DNA of 64,000 bases, taken from the NCBI GenBank assembly GCA_028571685.1, contig CM053156.1:83703049-83767048 (forward strand), written 5' to 3'. Both the position numbers and the translations under genes were made by a program. The notes below the pieces were generated by a model that worked only from the letters and a program-made list of their open reading frames with translations, was not told the origin of the DNA and made no database searches. This DNA comes from Heterohyrax brucei (lineage: Eukaryota > Chordata > Mammalia > Hyracoidea > Procaviidae). Numbering within the stretch: position 1 is the first letter of the stretch; each line of letters opens with the position of its first letter. Shown here one piece after another: positions 11,547 to 21,239 of the stretch.

Positions 11547-12084
11547 TGTCTTAGTTAGCTAGAGCTAGTGTTGACAGGAGCATCCTGATGGTGCAGTGCT
11601 TAAGAACTCAGTAGCTAACCAAAAGGTCTTACAGTTTTGAATCCACCCACCACCATTTAGAAAGCCTGTGGTGCAGTTCTTCTCTGCTCTACAATCACCA
11701 GGAGTTGAAATGGACTTGAAGCCACCTAACAACACAATGTAACAGAAATTCAAGTGGGTGACTTTAACAAACAGAAATTTGTTTTCTCATAATTTAGCAG
11801 ACTAGAAATCTGAATTCAGGATGCCTGCTCTAGGGGAGACCTCAGTCTCTGTCCACTCTGGGGGTACATCATTGTCTCAGCTTCTCTTGCCATAACGTTC
11901 TTTGATTCTTTGGCAATCTCCAAGTGGCTTCTATCTTTCCTCCATTTGTGCTTGCTTGTCTCTGCCTGAATTGCTCCTCCTGTATCTCAAAAGTGATCAG
12001 GTTTAAGACAGATCCTATACTGGTATGGCCTTATCGACCTAAAAAAGGAAACTCTATTCCAGGTGGCATTATGTCCACAGATAG
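11547..12084 (-). mobile_element. MaLR-like LTR, partial, reverse
   Basis: The left end 'tgtcttagttagctagagct' is the complement of the 3' end of the afrothere MaLR-like LTR seen at 20174-20663. After a SINE (11573-11738) it resumes with 'aacagaaattcaagtgg' and 'cagaaatttgttttctcat', the complement of a polyadenylation-signal region. It is truncated at the other end, where an RTE fragment begins. Confidence 0.75.
11573..11738 (+). mobile_element. AfroSINE, diverged
   Basis: Head 'catcctgatggtgcagtgct' and 'gtagctaaccaaaaggtct', ending in 'ccacctaacaacac', the RTE-like tail type. It is inserted within the reverse LTR. Confidence 0.8.
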
Positions 12085-12825
12085 GTTGTTGTTTTCGGGT
12101 GCTTTGAGTGGGTCCTGACTCCTAGAGACTTGTCGTGGATTGCACTCTGTCCCCCCAAAAATGGATGTATTGATTTGACTTGGCTATGAGTCCCAGTACG
12201 GTTCATTTCCTCCCATGCGTTGTGAGTCCTGCCTCTATAATGTTGATGATGGAGAATGGGCAGTGGTTGTGCTGGTGAGGCAGGACTCAAGTTACCAGCT
12301 GTGGGATATAAGGGAGAGAAATGAGTGTAGAGAGTTGGGAACCTCATCCCTCCAAGAGGGCAGCACCGAGAGCAGAGCACGTCCTTTGGACCTGACGGTC
12401 CTGTGCTGAGATGCTCTCCTGGAACTTGGACTCAGCCTACTGGACTGTGATAACTTCTCTTATTGAATGGATCTATAGCTCATAAAAGGATTTGCGGCTT
12501 ACCAGACTGTCAATAAAATTTCATAAAGACTTCTGCTCATGATATTTTCTGTTAGAGCAGTACCGGGTGACTAAAACAAGACCCTTAAGTACTGCATGGT
12601 CTGGTACCATCCTCATCATTATTGCTGTGTTTGAGGCCGTAGTTCCAGCCACTGTGACAATCCATCTTGTTGAGGATCTTCTCCTCTGTCACTGACCCCT
12701 ACTTTATCAAGCACAGTGTCCTTTTCCAGGGACTGGTCCCTCCTGACATCATGTCCAAAGTACATAAAATGAAACCCCACCATCTTTGCTTCTAAGGAGG
12801 ACTCTAGCTACTTCCAGAGGTATGC
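12085..12825 (-). mobile_element. RTE/BovB-type LINE 3' fragment, split by an LTR
   Basis: Reverse copy in two pieces, 12085-12130 ('ttgttgttttcgggtgcttt', the element's 3' terminus) and 12579-12825 ('ggtaccatcctcatcatt' through 'gggactggtccctcctgac'). The pieces join in consensus order once the LTR at 12131-12578 is removed. Confidence 0.88.
12131..12578 (+). mobile_element. Solo MaLR-like LTR with 5-bp target duplication
   Basis: A 448-bp element beginning 'tgtcgtggattgcactctgt' and ending 'gggtgactaaaaca'. It is flanked by 'agact' (12126-12130) and 'agacc' (12579-12583), which fits the 5-bp duplication of ERVL/MaLR integration with one later change. It shares its layout with the LTRs at 20174 and 57640 (purine-rich middle, 'cagagcacgtcctttggacc'). 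Confidence 0.9.
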
Positions 12826-13198
12826 GGGGGACAATTTAATACAGAACAAGGTACTTACAACTTCTACCATAAGTTGCATTATTTTTGTTTACTTCGCATC
12901 TTATGTTCATTATCGTCACCTCACAATGCACCCGGCACCCTCTCCCTGTAGCCTGTAGCCCATTATCATACACATATTAAACCAAAATAAATGGGAAATA
13001 GATGGGCCCTGAAGTCAGAGCAAACTGCCTTCAAATTTTGACTCTGTTACTATCTTAGAGACTTTGGGGAAAAACATTCTATAAGCTTCCATGGTAAACT
13101 GGGGGCTAATAATATGAGGAATGTTAAGAAGAGACAAGAAAACAGATGTAAATCACATAGTCCAAGGCTCTTTTTGTTTATAAAAATCTTTAGGAACG
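12826..13198. other. Unassigned
   Basis: No repeat family recognised between the two RTE copies. Confidence 0.4.
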
Positions 13199-14480
13199 TG
13201 TTGTTGTTGCTGTCAGGTGCCATCGAGTTAGTTCTGACTCTCAGTGACCCTGCGTACAACAGACTGAAACACTGCCAGGTTCTGTGCCATCTCTGGGATC
13301 AGTGTCATGCTGGAGCCTGTTGTTGCAGCCACTGTGTCAGTCCATCTTGTTGGAGTCTTCCTCTTTTTCATCGACCCTCTGTTTACCAAGCACGAAGTCT
13401 TTCTCCAGGGACTGGTCTCTCCTGAAAACACGTCAAAATATGTGAGATGAAGTCTTGGCATCCCTGATTCTAAAGAACATACTGGTTGTGCTTCTCCAAG
13501 ACGTATTTCTTCTGACAGTCCATGGTATGCTCACTGTTCTTCATCAACACAACTCAAAGGCATCAACTGCTCTTCAGTCTTCCTTATTCGTTGCCCAGCT
13601 TTCAGGTTTGTGTCAGGTGATTGAAAACATCACGCCTTGAGTTAACAAGCTTCATCTTCAGGATGACATATTGGCTATTTAACACTTTGAAGAGGTCTTT
13701 TTACAGCAGATTTGCCCAGTACAATGCATCCTTTGATTTCTAGACTGCTGCTTCCATGGATTTGGATTGTGGGCCCAAGTGAAACGGAATCCTTTACAAT
13801 TTTCAGTCTTTTCTTCATTTATCATAGTGTTACTTATTGGTCCAGTTGTGAAGACTTTTGTTTTATTTATGTTGAGGGGTAATCCATAATGAAGGCTGTG
13901 GTCTTTGACCTTCATCAGTAAGTGCTTCAAGTCTTCTTCACAAAATCCCTGGAAGCAGCAGTCTGTAAATCCAAGGATGTGTTGCATGGACAAATCTGCA
14001 AAAAAACCTCTTATCTGTCAGCGAGCAAGGTTGCATTATCTGCATAACTCAGGTTGTTAATGAGTCTTCCTCTAGTCCTGATGCCCTTCTTCATACAGTC
14101 CAGTTTATCAGATTATTTACTCAGCATACAGATAGAATAAACACAGTGAAAGGATACGACCCTGATGGACAACTTGCCTGACGTTCAGCTGCACAGTATC
14201 TCCTTGTTCTGTTAGAACAGCTGCCTCTTTGCTGCGTACAAGCCCCTCATGAGCATGACTGAGCGTTCTGGGACTAAGTGTTCTTCTCAGTGTCACTCAC
14301 AGTTTCATGTGATCCACTACAGTCAAATGCAAAGGCAGTATCCATCAGATGTTAGCAATGATATCCCTTGTTCCATGTCTTCTTCTGAATCTTGCTTGAC
14401 AATCTAGCAGTTCCTTATTGATGTACTACTGCAACCACTTTTGAACAATCCTGGGACCACGTGGTCCACCAGAATAGTTT
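13199..14480 (-). mobile_element. RTE/BovB-type LINE, 5'-truncated
   Basis: It starts with the complement of the 3' end ('ttgttgttgctgtcaggtgc') and runs without interruption into the reverse-transcriptase region. The protein remnant is described separately. It is the longest uninterrupted RTE segment in the left half of the window. Confidence 0.92.
13380..14470 (-). pseudogene. RTE reverse transcriptase, C-terminal half remnant
   Basis: On the minus strand, 13679-13993 encodes the part after the catalytic core, including 'LLMKVKDHSLHYGLPLNINKT', typical of RTE/BovB after the YADD box, followed by 'SNTMINEEKTENCKGF'. A downstream piece at 13228-13461 corresponds to the extreme C-terminus. 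Pieces lie in several frames with stops, so the protein is dead. The endonuclease domain is missing through truncation. Confidence 0.82.
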
Positions 14481-14720
14481 TCCTTTAATGTTAGAATTAT
14501 CATTTCAGTGTGATTTAAGTTCCTTGTGTTAGTATAAGAAGCTAATTGGCTACTGGTATGATTAAAAAATACTATTTAGTATCTGTTGACTTTGTTTTAA
14601 ATACATCAGCTTATTTTAATTGCAAGCAATACTTTTGATAAAATAAAATGGAGAACTATTACTTAAGGAAATGTCATACGCTAACTGTTTTCTTATAATG
14701 TGTGAACCTTTAATGCCAGA

Positions 14721-14935
14721 AAGGTCTCCCAGTGGCACAAATGGTTGAGTTCTTGCCTGCTAACTGAAAGGCTGGCAATTCAAACCCACTGAAATTTGCC
14801 TCAAAGAAATGTCTGGGAGTCTGCCTCCAAAAGCTCTCAGCTTTGAAAGCTCTATAGACTGTAGTTCTACTTCACACACATGGGGCTGCCATGGGTAGGA
14901 ACTGACTTGACAGCCGTGGGCTTGGTTTTCAACGT
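14721..14935 (+). mobile_element. AfroSINE, long form
   Basis: Head 'ggtctcccagtggcacaaat', B box 'ggctggcaattcaaaccca', the extra block 'gaaatgtctgggagtctgcc' and tail 'tgacttgacagccgtgggct'. Confidence 0.9.
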
Positions 14936-15354
14936 TATGAACAGATTGATAACCTTGTTGCTTGGTTCTAATATTTAAAGCAGGGAGAAGGAGAACCATC
15001 ACGTATGCCTCGAGAGGAATATACTGCTGTAGGCTTGACATCTCTACTTACCTCGGATTCAAGAGGGCTTGGAGAGAATGTTGTGGCAGTCGTTATTTGT
15101 ATCTATGCTGTTGAAAATGGATAGATAGCAGATCTATTGCTTTCCTTCCCCTTCCTATCCCTCCGTACCTCTCCAAAGATGTCAGTTCGGATAAGGTTTG
15201 CTTTTATAGTGATCCCTGGAAGTAAAACAGATGGACATGCCGACCTAAAAAAGCTACTTCTTTACAATATTTTTGTTGTTGTTATTTGAGAAACAGAATA
15301 GGCTTACGAACAAATATAATTCTTCCAGAGTTGGATCAAACACTGAATTTTGTC
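14936..15354. other. Unassigned
   Basis: Nothing recognised. It lies between a SINE and the duplicated segment. Confidence 0.4.
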
Positions 15355-15441
15355 ATGCACAGCATTTGTTTTGTTCCAGTGGCATAAATGAGATTCCAAA
15401 ATGCCCTTCAGCTCATGAGTACAGAAAATGATAAATTCCTG

Positions 15442-15567
15442 CATGTGTGCTCTTGCATGTGCGCTCTTGCATGTGCGCTCTTGCATGTGCGCTCTTGCAT
15501 GTGCACTCTTGCGTGTGCACTCTTGCGTGTGCGCTCTTGCATGTGCGCTCTTGCATGTGCGTGCACA
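15442..15567. repeat. 14-bp minisatellite
   Basis: About nine tandem copies of a 14-bp unit close to 'catgtgcgctcttg' begin at 15442, 15456, 15470 and so on. Variants carry 'gtgcac' or 'gcgtgt', and the array decays into (CA)n near 15565. Because 3 x 14 = 42, frames stay open on both strands and give spurious 14-residue peptide repeats. Confidence 0.95.
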
Positions 15568-15651
15568 CACACAAGCACAATACACATTTTCATGTTCTCC
15601 ATCGAAAACAGTTCAGGTAAGTGTTAAATAAATCAAGACTTTCACAGAAAT

Positions 15652-15815
15652 GGAAATCTTGGTAGTATAGTGGTTAAGAACTATGTCTGCTAACCAAAAA
15701 GGTCAGCAGTTCACATCCACCAGGTGCTCCTTGGAAACTGTGGGGCAGTTCTGTTCTGTCCTATGAAGTCTCTATGAGTCAGAATTGACTCAATGGCAGT
15801 GGGTTTGCTTTTGGT
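15652..15815 (+). mobile_element. AfroSINE, short form
   Basis: Complete copy, head 'ggaaatcttggtagtatagt' to tail 'aatggcagtgggtttgcttt'. It is present only in copy A of the local duplication. Confidence 0.94.
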
Positions 15816-16244
15816 TGGTATTGCAGAAATATGGCTGGACAACACGGAATCCAGTCCTTCTTGCAAATGTGAGAAGAACCAAGAATGGCAAAAAATATCT
15901 CAAAATACTTTGGAAAAGAACCTAATTTATCCTTCCTGGAGGAAGAAACACCTGCCAAGTAAGATACTCAAACAGAAACGGATTAGGCACATTACTGTTA
16001 GCACCTCTTGCTGTCATCGCTCCACAGAGGTGGCTCAGGGTAGCATCAGAAGGAAATATCCTTACTGCTAGTGTCAGAAATCTGACCTTACGTAGTCCTT
16101 TGTCTGCTTCAGTCCTTTTTAAACATTCCTACTAATGTCTGCCTCAAACTGGAGGACAACAAACTTAGATCGCTAGGTGTGTACATATTAGCCCAACATG
16201 ATGACACAGGCTTTAAGTCTTACATTTCACCCTGAGAAGTAATT

Positions 16245-16590
16245 TATAACAATTTGGTTTGTCCCACTGGCCAAAGTGAGATTCCAGAATGCCCTTCAGG
16301 AAACAGAATACAGACAATGACAGATTCACACATTAAAAAAAAAAAAATGTTTTGGTATCCCCCGTCAAAAATACCAAAACCTGAAACAGTGTTTCCCCAC
16401 CCAAAGGAGTTTGCCAAGCCAGCCAAGTGCTGTTGAGTGAGATCCAACTCATGGTGACCTCTAGGGTTACCGTAAGTCCAAAGGAGTTTAGGTAAATGTT
16501 AAATAAATCAGGATTGTTACAGAGATATGTCTGGACAACATCAAATCCTACCCCTCTGCAATTATTATAAGAATCAAGAATGCCTCTTAT
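16245..16590 (+). repeat. Local duplication, copy B
   Basis: Matches copy A with 'gagattccagaatgccctt' (16278), 'ggtaaatgttaaataaatc' (16491) and 'gtctggacaacat' (16529). The offset from copy A is 888, 875 and 696 bp for the three blocks; the last drop equals roughly one SINE. It carries its own small SINE fragment at 16413-16478. Confidence 0.82.
16413..16478 (-). mobile_element. SINE/RTE tail fragment with perfect 12-bp flanking repeats
   Basis: A 66-bp insert resembling only the 3' tail ('gctgttgagtgagatccaac'). It is bounded by identical 'ccaaaggagttt' at 16401-16412 and 16479-16490, the mark of target-primed insertion of a severely truncated copy. Confidence 0.78.
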
Positions 16591-16595
16591 TCTAT

Positions 16596-16920
16596 GGAAG
16601 CAGTGGTGGTTCAGTGGTTCAATTCTCGTCTTCCAGGTGGGAGACCTGGGTTCTACTCCAGCCCAGGTAACTCACGCTCAGCTACCACCTATCTCTCAGT
16701 GGGGGCTTGTGGGTTGTTATGACACAGAGTTTCTAGACTAAGATAGACTAGGAAGAAAGGCCTGGTGATGTATTTCTGAAAATTGGTTAATGAGAACTCT
16801 GTGCATCCCAATGGTCAGATCCTTCATCCATCATGGGGATGGCTGAGGACACAGCAGGTTTTGGTTCTGTTGTACATGGGCTTGCCATGAATTGAGGATT
16901 GATTCAGCAGTTAGCAACAT
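16596..16920 (+). mobile_element. Composite SINE with tRNA-Gly-like head
   Basis: The first 70 bp read like tRNA-Gly ('gtggttcagtggttcaattc' A-box region, 'gggttctactcc' B-box region). It continues with RTE 5'-type sequence ('gactaagatagactaggaag') and ends with an RTE 3'-type tail ('gcagttagcaacat'). It is flanked by 'ttattctat' at 16587-16595 and 16922-16930, a 9-bp duplication. It is inserted at the end of copy B of the local duplication. Confidence 0.85.
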
Positions 16921-16930
16921 TTTATTCTAT

Positions 16931-18072
16931 ACAGTAGAATAAATATACTTGCCTTCATGTGATGTATAGTGTGAAATATTTATTTCAGTTTATTCCTGTC
17001 TAAGTGAGTTTTCCAGCAAAGCTTCGAGAAAATATTCATTTGGTGGGTAGACTTGTGTGACTGTCACCTCTTATTATGTTTCTAACACTATCCTGCAAAT
17101 ACCTCTTTTCTTCCGTAAGGTATCCCCAGGGCCTCAGCCGCATCTGCTTACAGAGGCAATTGTTGATAAATGTTTGCTGAGTGAATGAAAGAAGGAGGTA
17201 ATTTGCATACTACAGGTTTCTGTTGGCCTCTTGTACTCTCAGCACTCAACCCTCTGAGGAGGTGTGCCTCCATTGAAAAGCGAGCTCAGTAGGATGCAAA
17301 TGGAAGTGAGGATTCAGAGTTCACAGAGGCAAATTAATGCAACCAGATTCTCTTTGCCGCTGCTATTTTGTTAGCTGAATTATGGGTGCGACTTATTTCG
17401 TGGTTCAGATGACTGAGTCTTCTAGGTCAGTGGACTCTGCACTCGGCAATTATCCAGCCACTGTGATTAATGGAGACAGTAAAACTGAGCACCGGTGAGG
17501 CCACGGGGTCTCCTGCTACTGAGATCTCTAAACCGCATCCAATCTGTGGAAGAAGTGTGCTCTTTAAGGAGTTCAAGCTCAGGAGGATCCCTCATTCCAC
17601 TCTGTCGCCCCCATATGTCTTCTGCCCCTTTAGTCCCACTCCACCTCCTGTGGTCGTTCAGCATTCCTTCAGATCTTCTTTTCTGGTCACACTGTATGTC
17701 TGTTGTGGATATGAATTGCCTCCCATTTCTTGAGCATTGGAAAGAGGAAGCTAACACTACCATGAAACCAGATGACAGAACAGGGACCGCACAGTGAGCA
17801 TGGTGACCCATAGTCACATGAGGGAATGAAAGACTTGCTGATTTCAAATACCATTTTCCCTCAGAAATGCCTGTTTTATAAGAGGAAAGTGGTCTCAGAG
17901 AAATTCAGTAGAGAGACGCATGCACGCACAGACACACACACGTGCACACACATAAAAATCAAACCCACGAAACCCTATGAGAGTTTTGTGGCTACCTTCT
18001 GTCAAGCATTTCTGAGATTCTAAGTGCTTGCAGATACTAACCCGATTAGCTCTCATACTTCCCCAAGGAGTT
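16931..18072. other. Mostly unassigned; short L2-like end and a CA tract
   Basis: 'gataaatgtttgctgagtga' at 17166-17185 resembles an L2 3' end. A (CA)n-rich tract lies at 17917-17952. Overlapping open frames at 17467-17847 on both strands have no domain and look like chance. Confidence 0.45.
17917..17952. repeat. (CA)n microsatellite, interrupted
   Basis: 'gcacgcacagacacacacac' followed by 'gtgcacacacat'. Confidence 0.85.
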
Positions 18073-18273
18073 CCTTTTGTTGTGTGCCTTCAGACTGATT
18101 CTAATACACAGTAACCCCGTGTGACAGAATAAAACTACCCCATAGGGTTTTCTCAGCTGTAATCTTCACCAGAGCGGATTGCAGGGTCTTTCTCCCGTGG
18201 AGCCACCGGGTGAGTTCCAACTGTCAGCATTTTGGTTACCAGCCAATCCTTTAACCACTGTGCCCACAAGGCT
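18073..18273 (-). mobile_element. AfroSINE, long form
   Basis: Reverse copy with tail 'tgtgccttcagactgattct', the long-form block 'ctgtaatcttcaccagagcg' and head 'cactgtgcccacaaggc'. Confidence 0.9.
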
Positions 18274-18287
18274 TGTTTTAACCCAGG

Positions 18288-18470
18288 GAGAGGAGTCTTG
18301 ACATTCTCCACTGAGAAGATAAGACAAGGAGGCTTACAGAGGTTACACCACTCGCCTCACATCACAAGTGACCCTGAGGCAGGTAAACTTTTGGCAAAAC
18401 AAAGGTACCAATGCAGGTCTGTCCTGCTTTAAAGCCTGAATGCTTAACTTCCACATTACTGGGTTTTACT
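18288..18470 (-). mobile_element. MIR SINE
   Basis: Reverse MIR: 'cttacagaggttacaccact', then 'aatgcaggtctgtcctgc', with a closing segment like the complement of the MIR head. Confidence 0.6.
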
Positions 18471-19124
18471 CAAATAACATGAACTATTGCTAAAACCATT
18501 TTACTTAATTTCATCATTTCCATACATTACATGTGCATGTACTATTTACATGGGTGTGTTATTCATGAAAAAACATGGTATATTCATCTTAACTCTGTGT
18601 ATCAAGACAAGGAAGGAAGACAGGGGAAATGACTTAGAACCGTCAAATAAGCATCATCTAATGAGATACTTGAAGTCTCGTATAGAGTCGAGGTCGATCT
18701 GGTCTGCTGAAAATGGCAGTGAGTTGTTCTAGAAACCAAATCCAAGAGTTTAAGTAGGATGAAAGGAAGTATTACCACCTTACCCATTGCTTTCTATTTC
18801 TAGGACTGAGCTGCATTCTCTCCCAACACCACGGCTTTCTCTGTGCTAGATTAGCTTGTGGTCTAAATAATATAAAGATTTCTCCTACAGCTTCCTCTGC
18901 CCCCGTTCCTAAATATCTTCATCAGTATCACTGGTTTTTCATTTTGGATGAAACTTCATCAATGGATTAAGACTCATTTCCATTTTAAATCTCTTTAACA
19001 TGCAAAATTTTCCATCAGGAGCAGCACATAATTCTTTAATTACCATGTGTCCCATTTAAAACCAGTCCTTTGGAGTGAGAACTAATTGTCAAGAATTCTA
19101 ATTTATTCATGCAACAATAATAAA
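18471..19124. other. Unassigned
   Basis: No repeat recognised; overlapping short frames at 18487-18787 have no domain. Confidence 0.4.
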
Positions 19125-19235
19125 TGTGTTTTTATCATCCTCATTTGCAGAAAGGTATGGTGATTTCCCGAAGACCACACAGATGGGATATGGTAGAGCT
19201 TAAGTCTGAACCCAGGACGTCAGCTTTTCCAGGTA
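19125..19235 (-). mobile_element. MIR SINE fragment
   Basis: 'cagaaaggtatggtgatttc', then 'tgaacccaggacgtcag', the usual order in a reverse MIR. Confidence 0.7.
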
Positions 19236-19245
19236 GGTGTGTAAG

Positions 19246-19436
19246 AAGCCCTGGTAGCACAGAGGTTAAGCACTCAGTTGCTAATCTAAGGGTTGGTAAT
19301 TCAAACCTACCAGTTGCTCTTTGAGAGACAGATATGGCAATCCATTTCCATAGGGATTATGAAAACTCTATGGGGCAGTTCTACTGCATCTCACAGCAGG
19401 AGTCAGAATCAACTCCAGAGCAATGAGTTTTGGGAT
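19246..19436 (+). mobile_element. AfroSINE, long form
   Basis: Head 'agccctggtagcacagaggt', B box 'ggtaattcaaacctacc', block 'gagagacagatatggcaatc' and tail 'caactccagagcaatgagtt'. Confidence 0.92.
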
Positions 19437-19469
19437 TACATAAGAGGATTTCAAAGGGAGCATCTCTAG

Positions 19470-19678
19470 TACAAGAGTTCCTTACAAGTATGATAGTTAC
19501 ATGGTTAGCTGCTAACTAAAAGACTGGCAGTTTGAGTTCACCCAACAGTGCCTCAGAAAAAAAGCCTGGTAATCTCCTTTAGTGAAACTAGCACTAGGAA
19601 ATCTTATGTAGCCTCGTTCTGCTCTGACACACGTGGGGTCCCATGAGTTAGGGTCAACTTGACAGCAGCTGGCAACAG
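19470..19678 (+). mobile_element. AfroSINE, long form, diverged
   Basis: Eroded head, clear 'tggcagtttgagttcacccaa' B box, and a 'gggtcaacttgacagcagct' tail. Confidence 0.85.
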
Positions 19679-20173
19679 GAATCTCAATAGAACTTTATGA
19701 AAATGGAATACTGAAGTTTTGCTAAGATATCTCAGCAGAATGGGACAAAAGTGCTGCCTGACAAGGGGTGACTGGGTGACGCAATGGTCCTAGGGGATGC
19801 AGGAAGATCCCGTGGGCTGTGAGTGATGAAAAACCGGTGCTAAAGTCAACTGAGAGGCCAGCTCAAATTGTATTTCAGATTTGCCAGAGGACTGTAAGGG
19901 GTTTGATGACAGTGAGGATAGCAATCACACTCTATTACAGGAAATATTTTGTCAGCAAAGCTATCTGGCATTTTGAGTAATTTAAATTCAAGAAGTTAAG
20001 TTTCATGCAGGAGGGGATGCCTGGAAGCTCATCAAAAAAATAAAATCAGAGGTGGGAGGATTATATAAAGTCACTACATAAAATAATTTACATACAATTG
20101 TGATGGAAAGAGCTATACAGTGCAAGGTAGCTGAGGCTGGAGTGTGGGTCATCCACATTGACATGATAGCTAC
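19679..20173. other. Unassigned
   Basis: No repeat or gene recognised. Confidence 0.4.
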
Positions 20174-20663
20174 TGTCACAGATTGAATTTTGCCCAGCCC
20201 CCAGAATATCTGACAACTTGGCTAGGCCACAATTGCCAGTATTGTGTAATTGTCTACCATTTTGTCATCTGATGTGATTTTCTTACATGTTGTAAATGTT
20301 ATCTGTAGGCCGTTAACAAGATGAGATTAGTAGCAGTTGTGCTAATAAATCAGGGCTCAATCTACAAGATTAGGTTGTGCCTTAATTCAATAGCTTTTGA
20401 GCTATAAAAGAGAGATGTGAGCAGAGAGACATGGGACCTTCACACCATCAAGAAAGAAGCACTGAGAGCATAGTGTAGTGTTTGGACTCAAGGTCCCTGT
20501 GCTGAGATGCTCCTAGGACCAGGGAGGACAGAAAGCCTTGCTCTGTAGTTGTCACCCTGATTTCAGACTTCTAGCCTTCTGGACTCTGAGAGAAGAAACT
20601 TGTGTTTGTTAAAGTCACTCACGTGTGATATTTCTGTTACAGCAGCACTAGATAGCTAAGACA
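20174..20663 (+). mobile_element. Solo MaLR-like LTR
   Basis: 490 bp from 'tgtcacagattgaattttgc' to 'gatagctaagaca'. It is flanked by 'gctac' (20169-20173) and 'gctaa' (20664-20668), a near-perfect 5-bp duplication. The end 'atttctgttacagcagcact' is MaLR-like. Confidence 0.9.
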
Positions 20664-20729
20664 GCTAAAGCACAGAATGGTTGAGATACATGAGGGAAAT
20701 CTGCAGAAATCTCAGCATTACAAACATCT

Positions 20730-21096
20730 GCTTGTATTTGTTGTCACTGGGTGTCACTGAGTCCATTTCTGCTCCTAGCAACCTCATGTGACAGAGTAGA
20801 ACTGCCGGTAAGTTTTCCTAAGCTATAATTTTACAAGGTCACCCTCGTGGCTCAGTGGTTAGAACACATAGCTGTTAACCAAAAGGTTGGCAGTTAAAAT
20901 CCACCAGCCACAACTTGGAAACCCTGTGGAGCAGCTCAGCTCTGTCCTTCAGAGTCACTAAGAGTCCGGATTGACTCTGTGGCAGTGGGTTTGGTTTGCG
21001 TTCCATCTTTACAGGAGCAGATCTCCAGGTCTTTTGCCCAGGGAGATGCTGAGTGAATGCCAACTTTTGATTAACCATTGTATCACCAGGGCTCCT
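20730..21096 (-). mobile_element. AfroSINE, long form, split by a second SINE
   Basis: Reverse copy in two pieces, 20730-20835 ('gtcactgagtccatttctgc' to 'ctataattttac') and 21003-21096 ('aggagcagatctccaggtc' to 'tatcaccagggctcc'). They are contiguous in the consensus. Confidence 0.9.
20836..21002 (+). mobile_element. AfroSINE, short form, nested in another SINE
   Basis: Complete copy ('caccctcgtggctcagtggt' to 'gcagtgggtttggttt') inserted in opposite orientation. The flanks 'ataattttac' and 'ccatctttac' look like a diverged target duplication. Confidence 0.92.
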
Positions 21097-21239
21097 TTCC
21101 CTACACTTGGGGGAAAGAAAGATGAGGAGAATTCACAGGAGACAGAACAAAAGTAGTCAGTCATGTCATGATAGGGACAAGGACTGAGTTGATTTATCAA
21201 AGCAAAAGTGTGAAGGTTTCAACAGAGGCCACAAATACA

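Larger units (their letters stand above)
15355..15895 (+). repeat. Local duplication, copy A
   Basis: Three blocks match copy B (16245-16590) in the same order: 15390 'gagattccaaaatgccctt', 15616 'ggtaagtgttaaataaatc' and 15833 'ggctggacaacac'. Between the blocks copy A holds the minisatellite (15442-15567) and a SINE (15652-15815), which copy B lacks. Confidence 0.82.

Noticed and set aside
15442..15567. CRISPR-like array
   Set aside because: Units are contiguous with no spacers, and the DNA is eukaryotic.
15304..15631. Repetitive proteins on both strands
   Set aside because: The frames are open only because a 14-bp repeat times three is divisible by three; they are minisatellite artefacts.
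16596..16670. Possible tRNA-Gly gene
   Set aside because: The A- and B-box-like sequence is the head of a SINE with RTE body, tail and target duplication; the acceptor stem does not close well.
17467..17847. Overlapping frames on both strands (up to 126 codons)
   Set aside because: No domain, no splice or promoter evidence; length is compatible with chance in locally GC-richer DNA.
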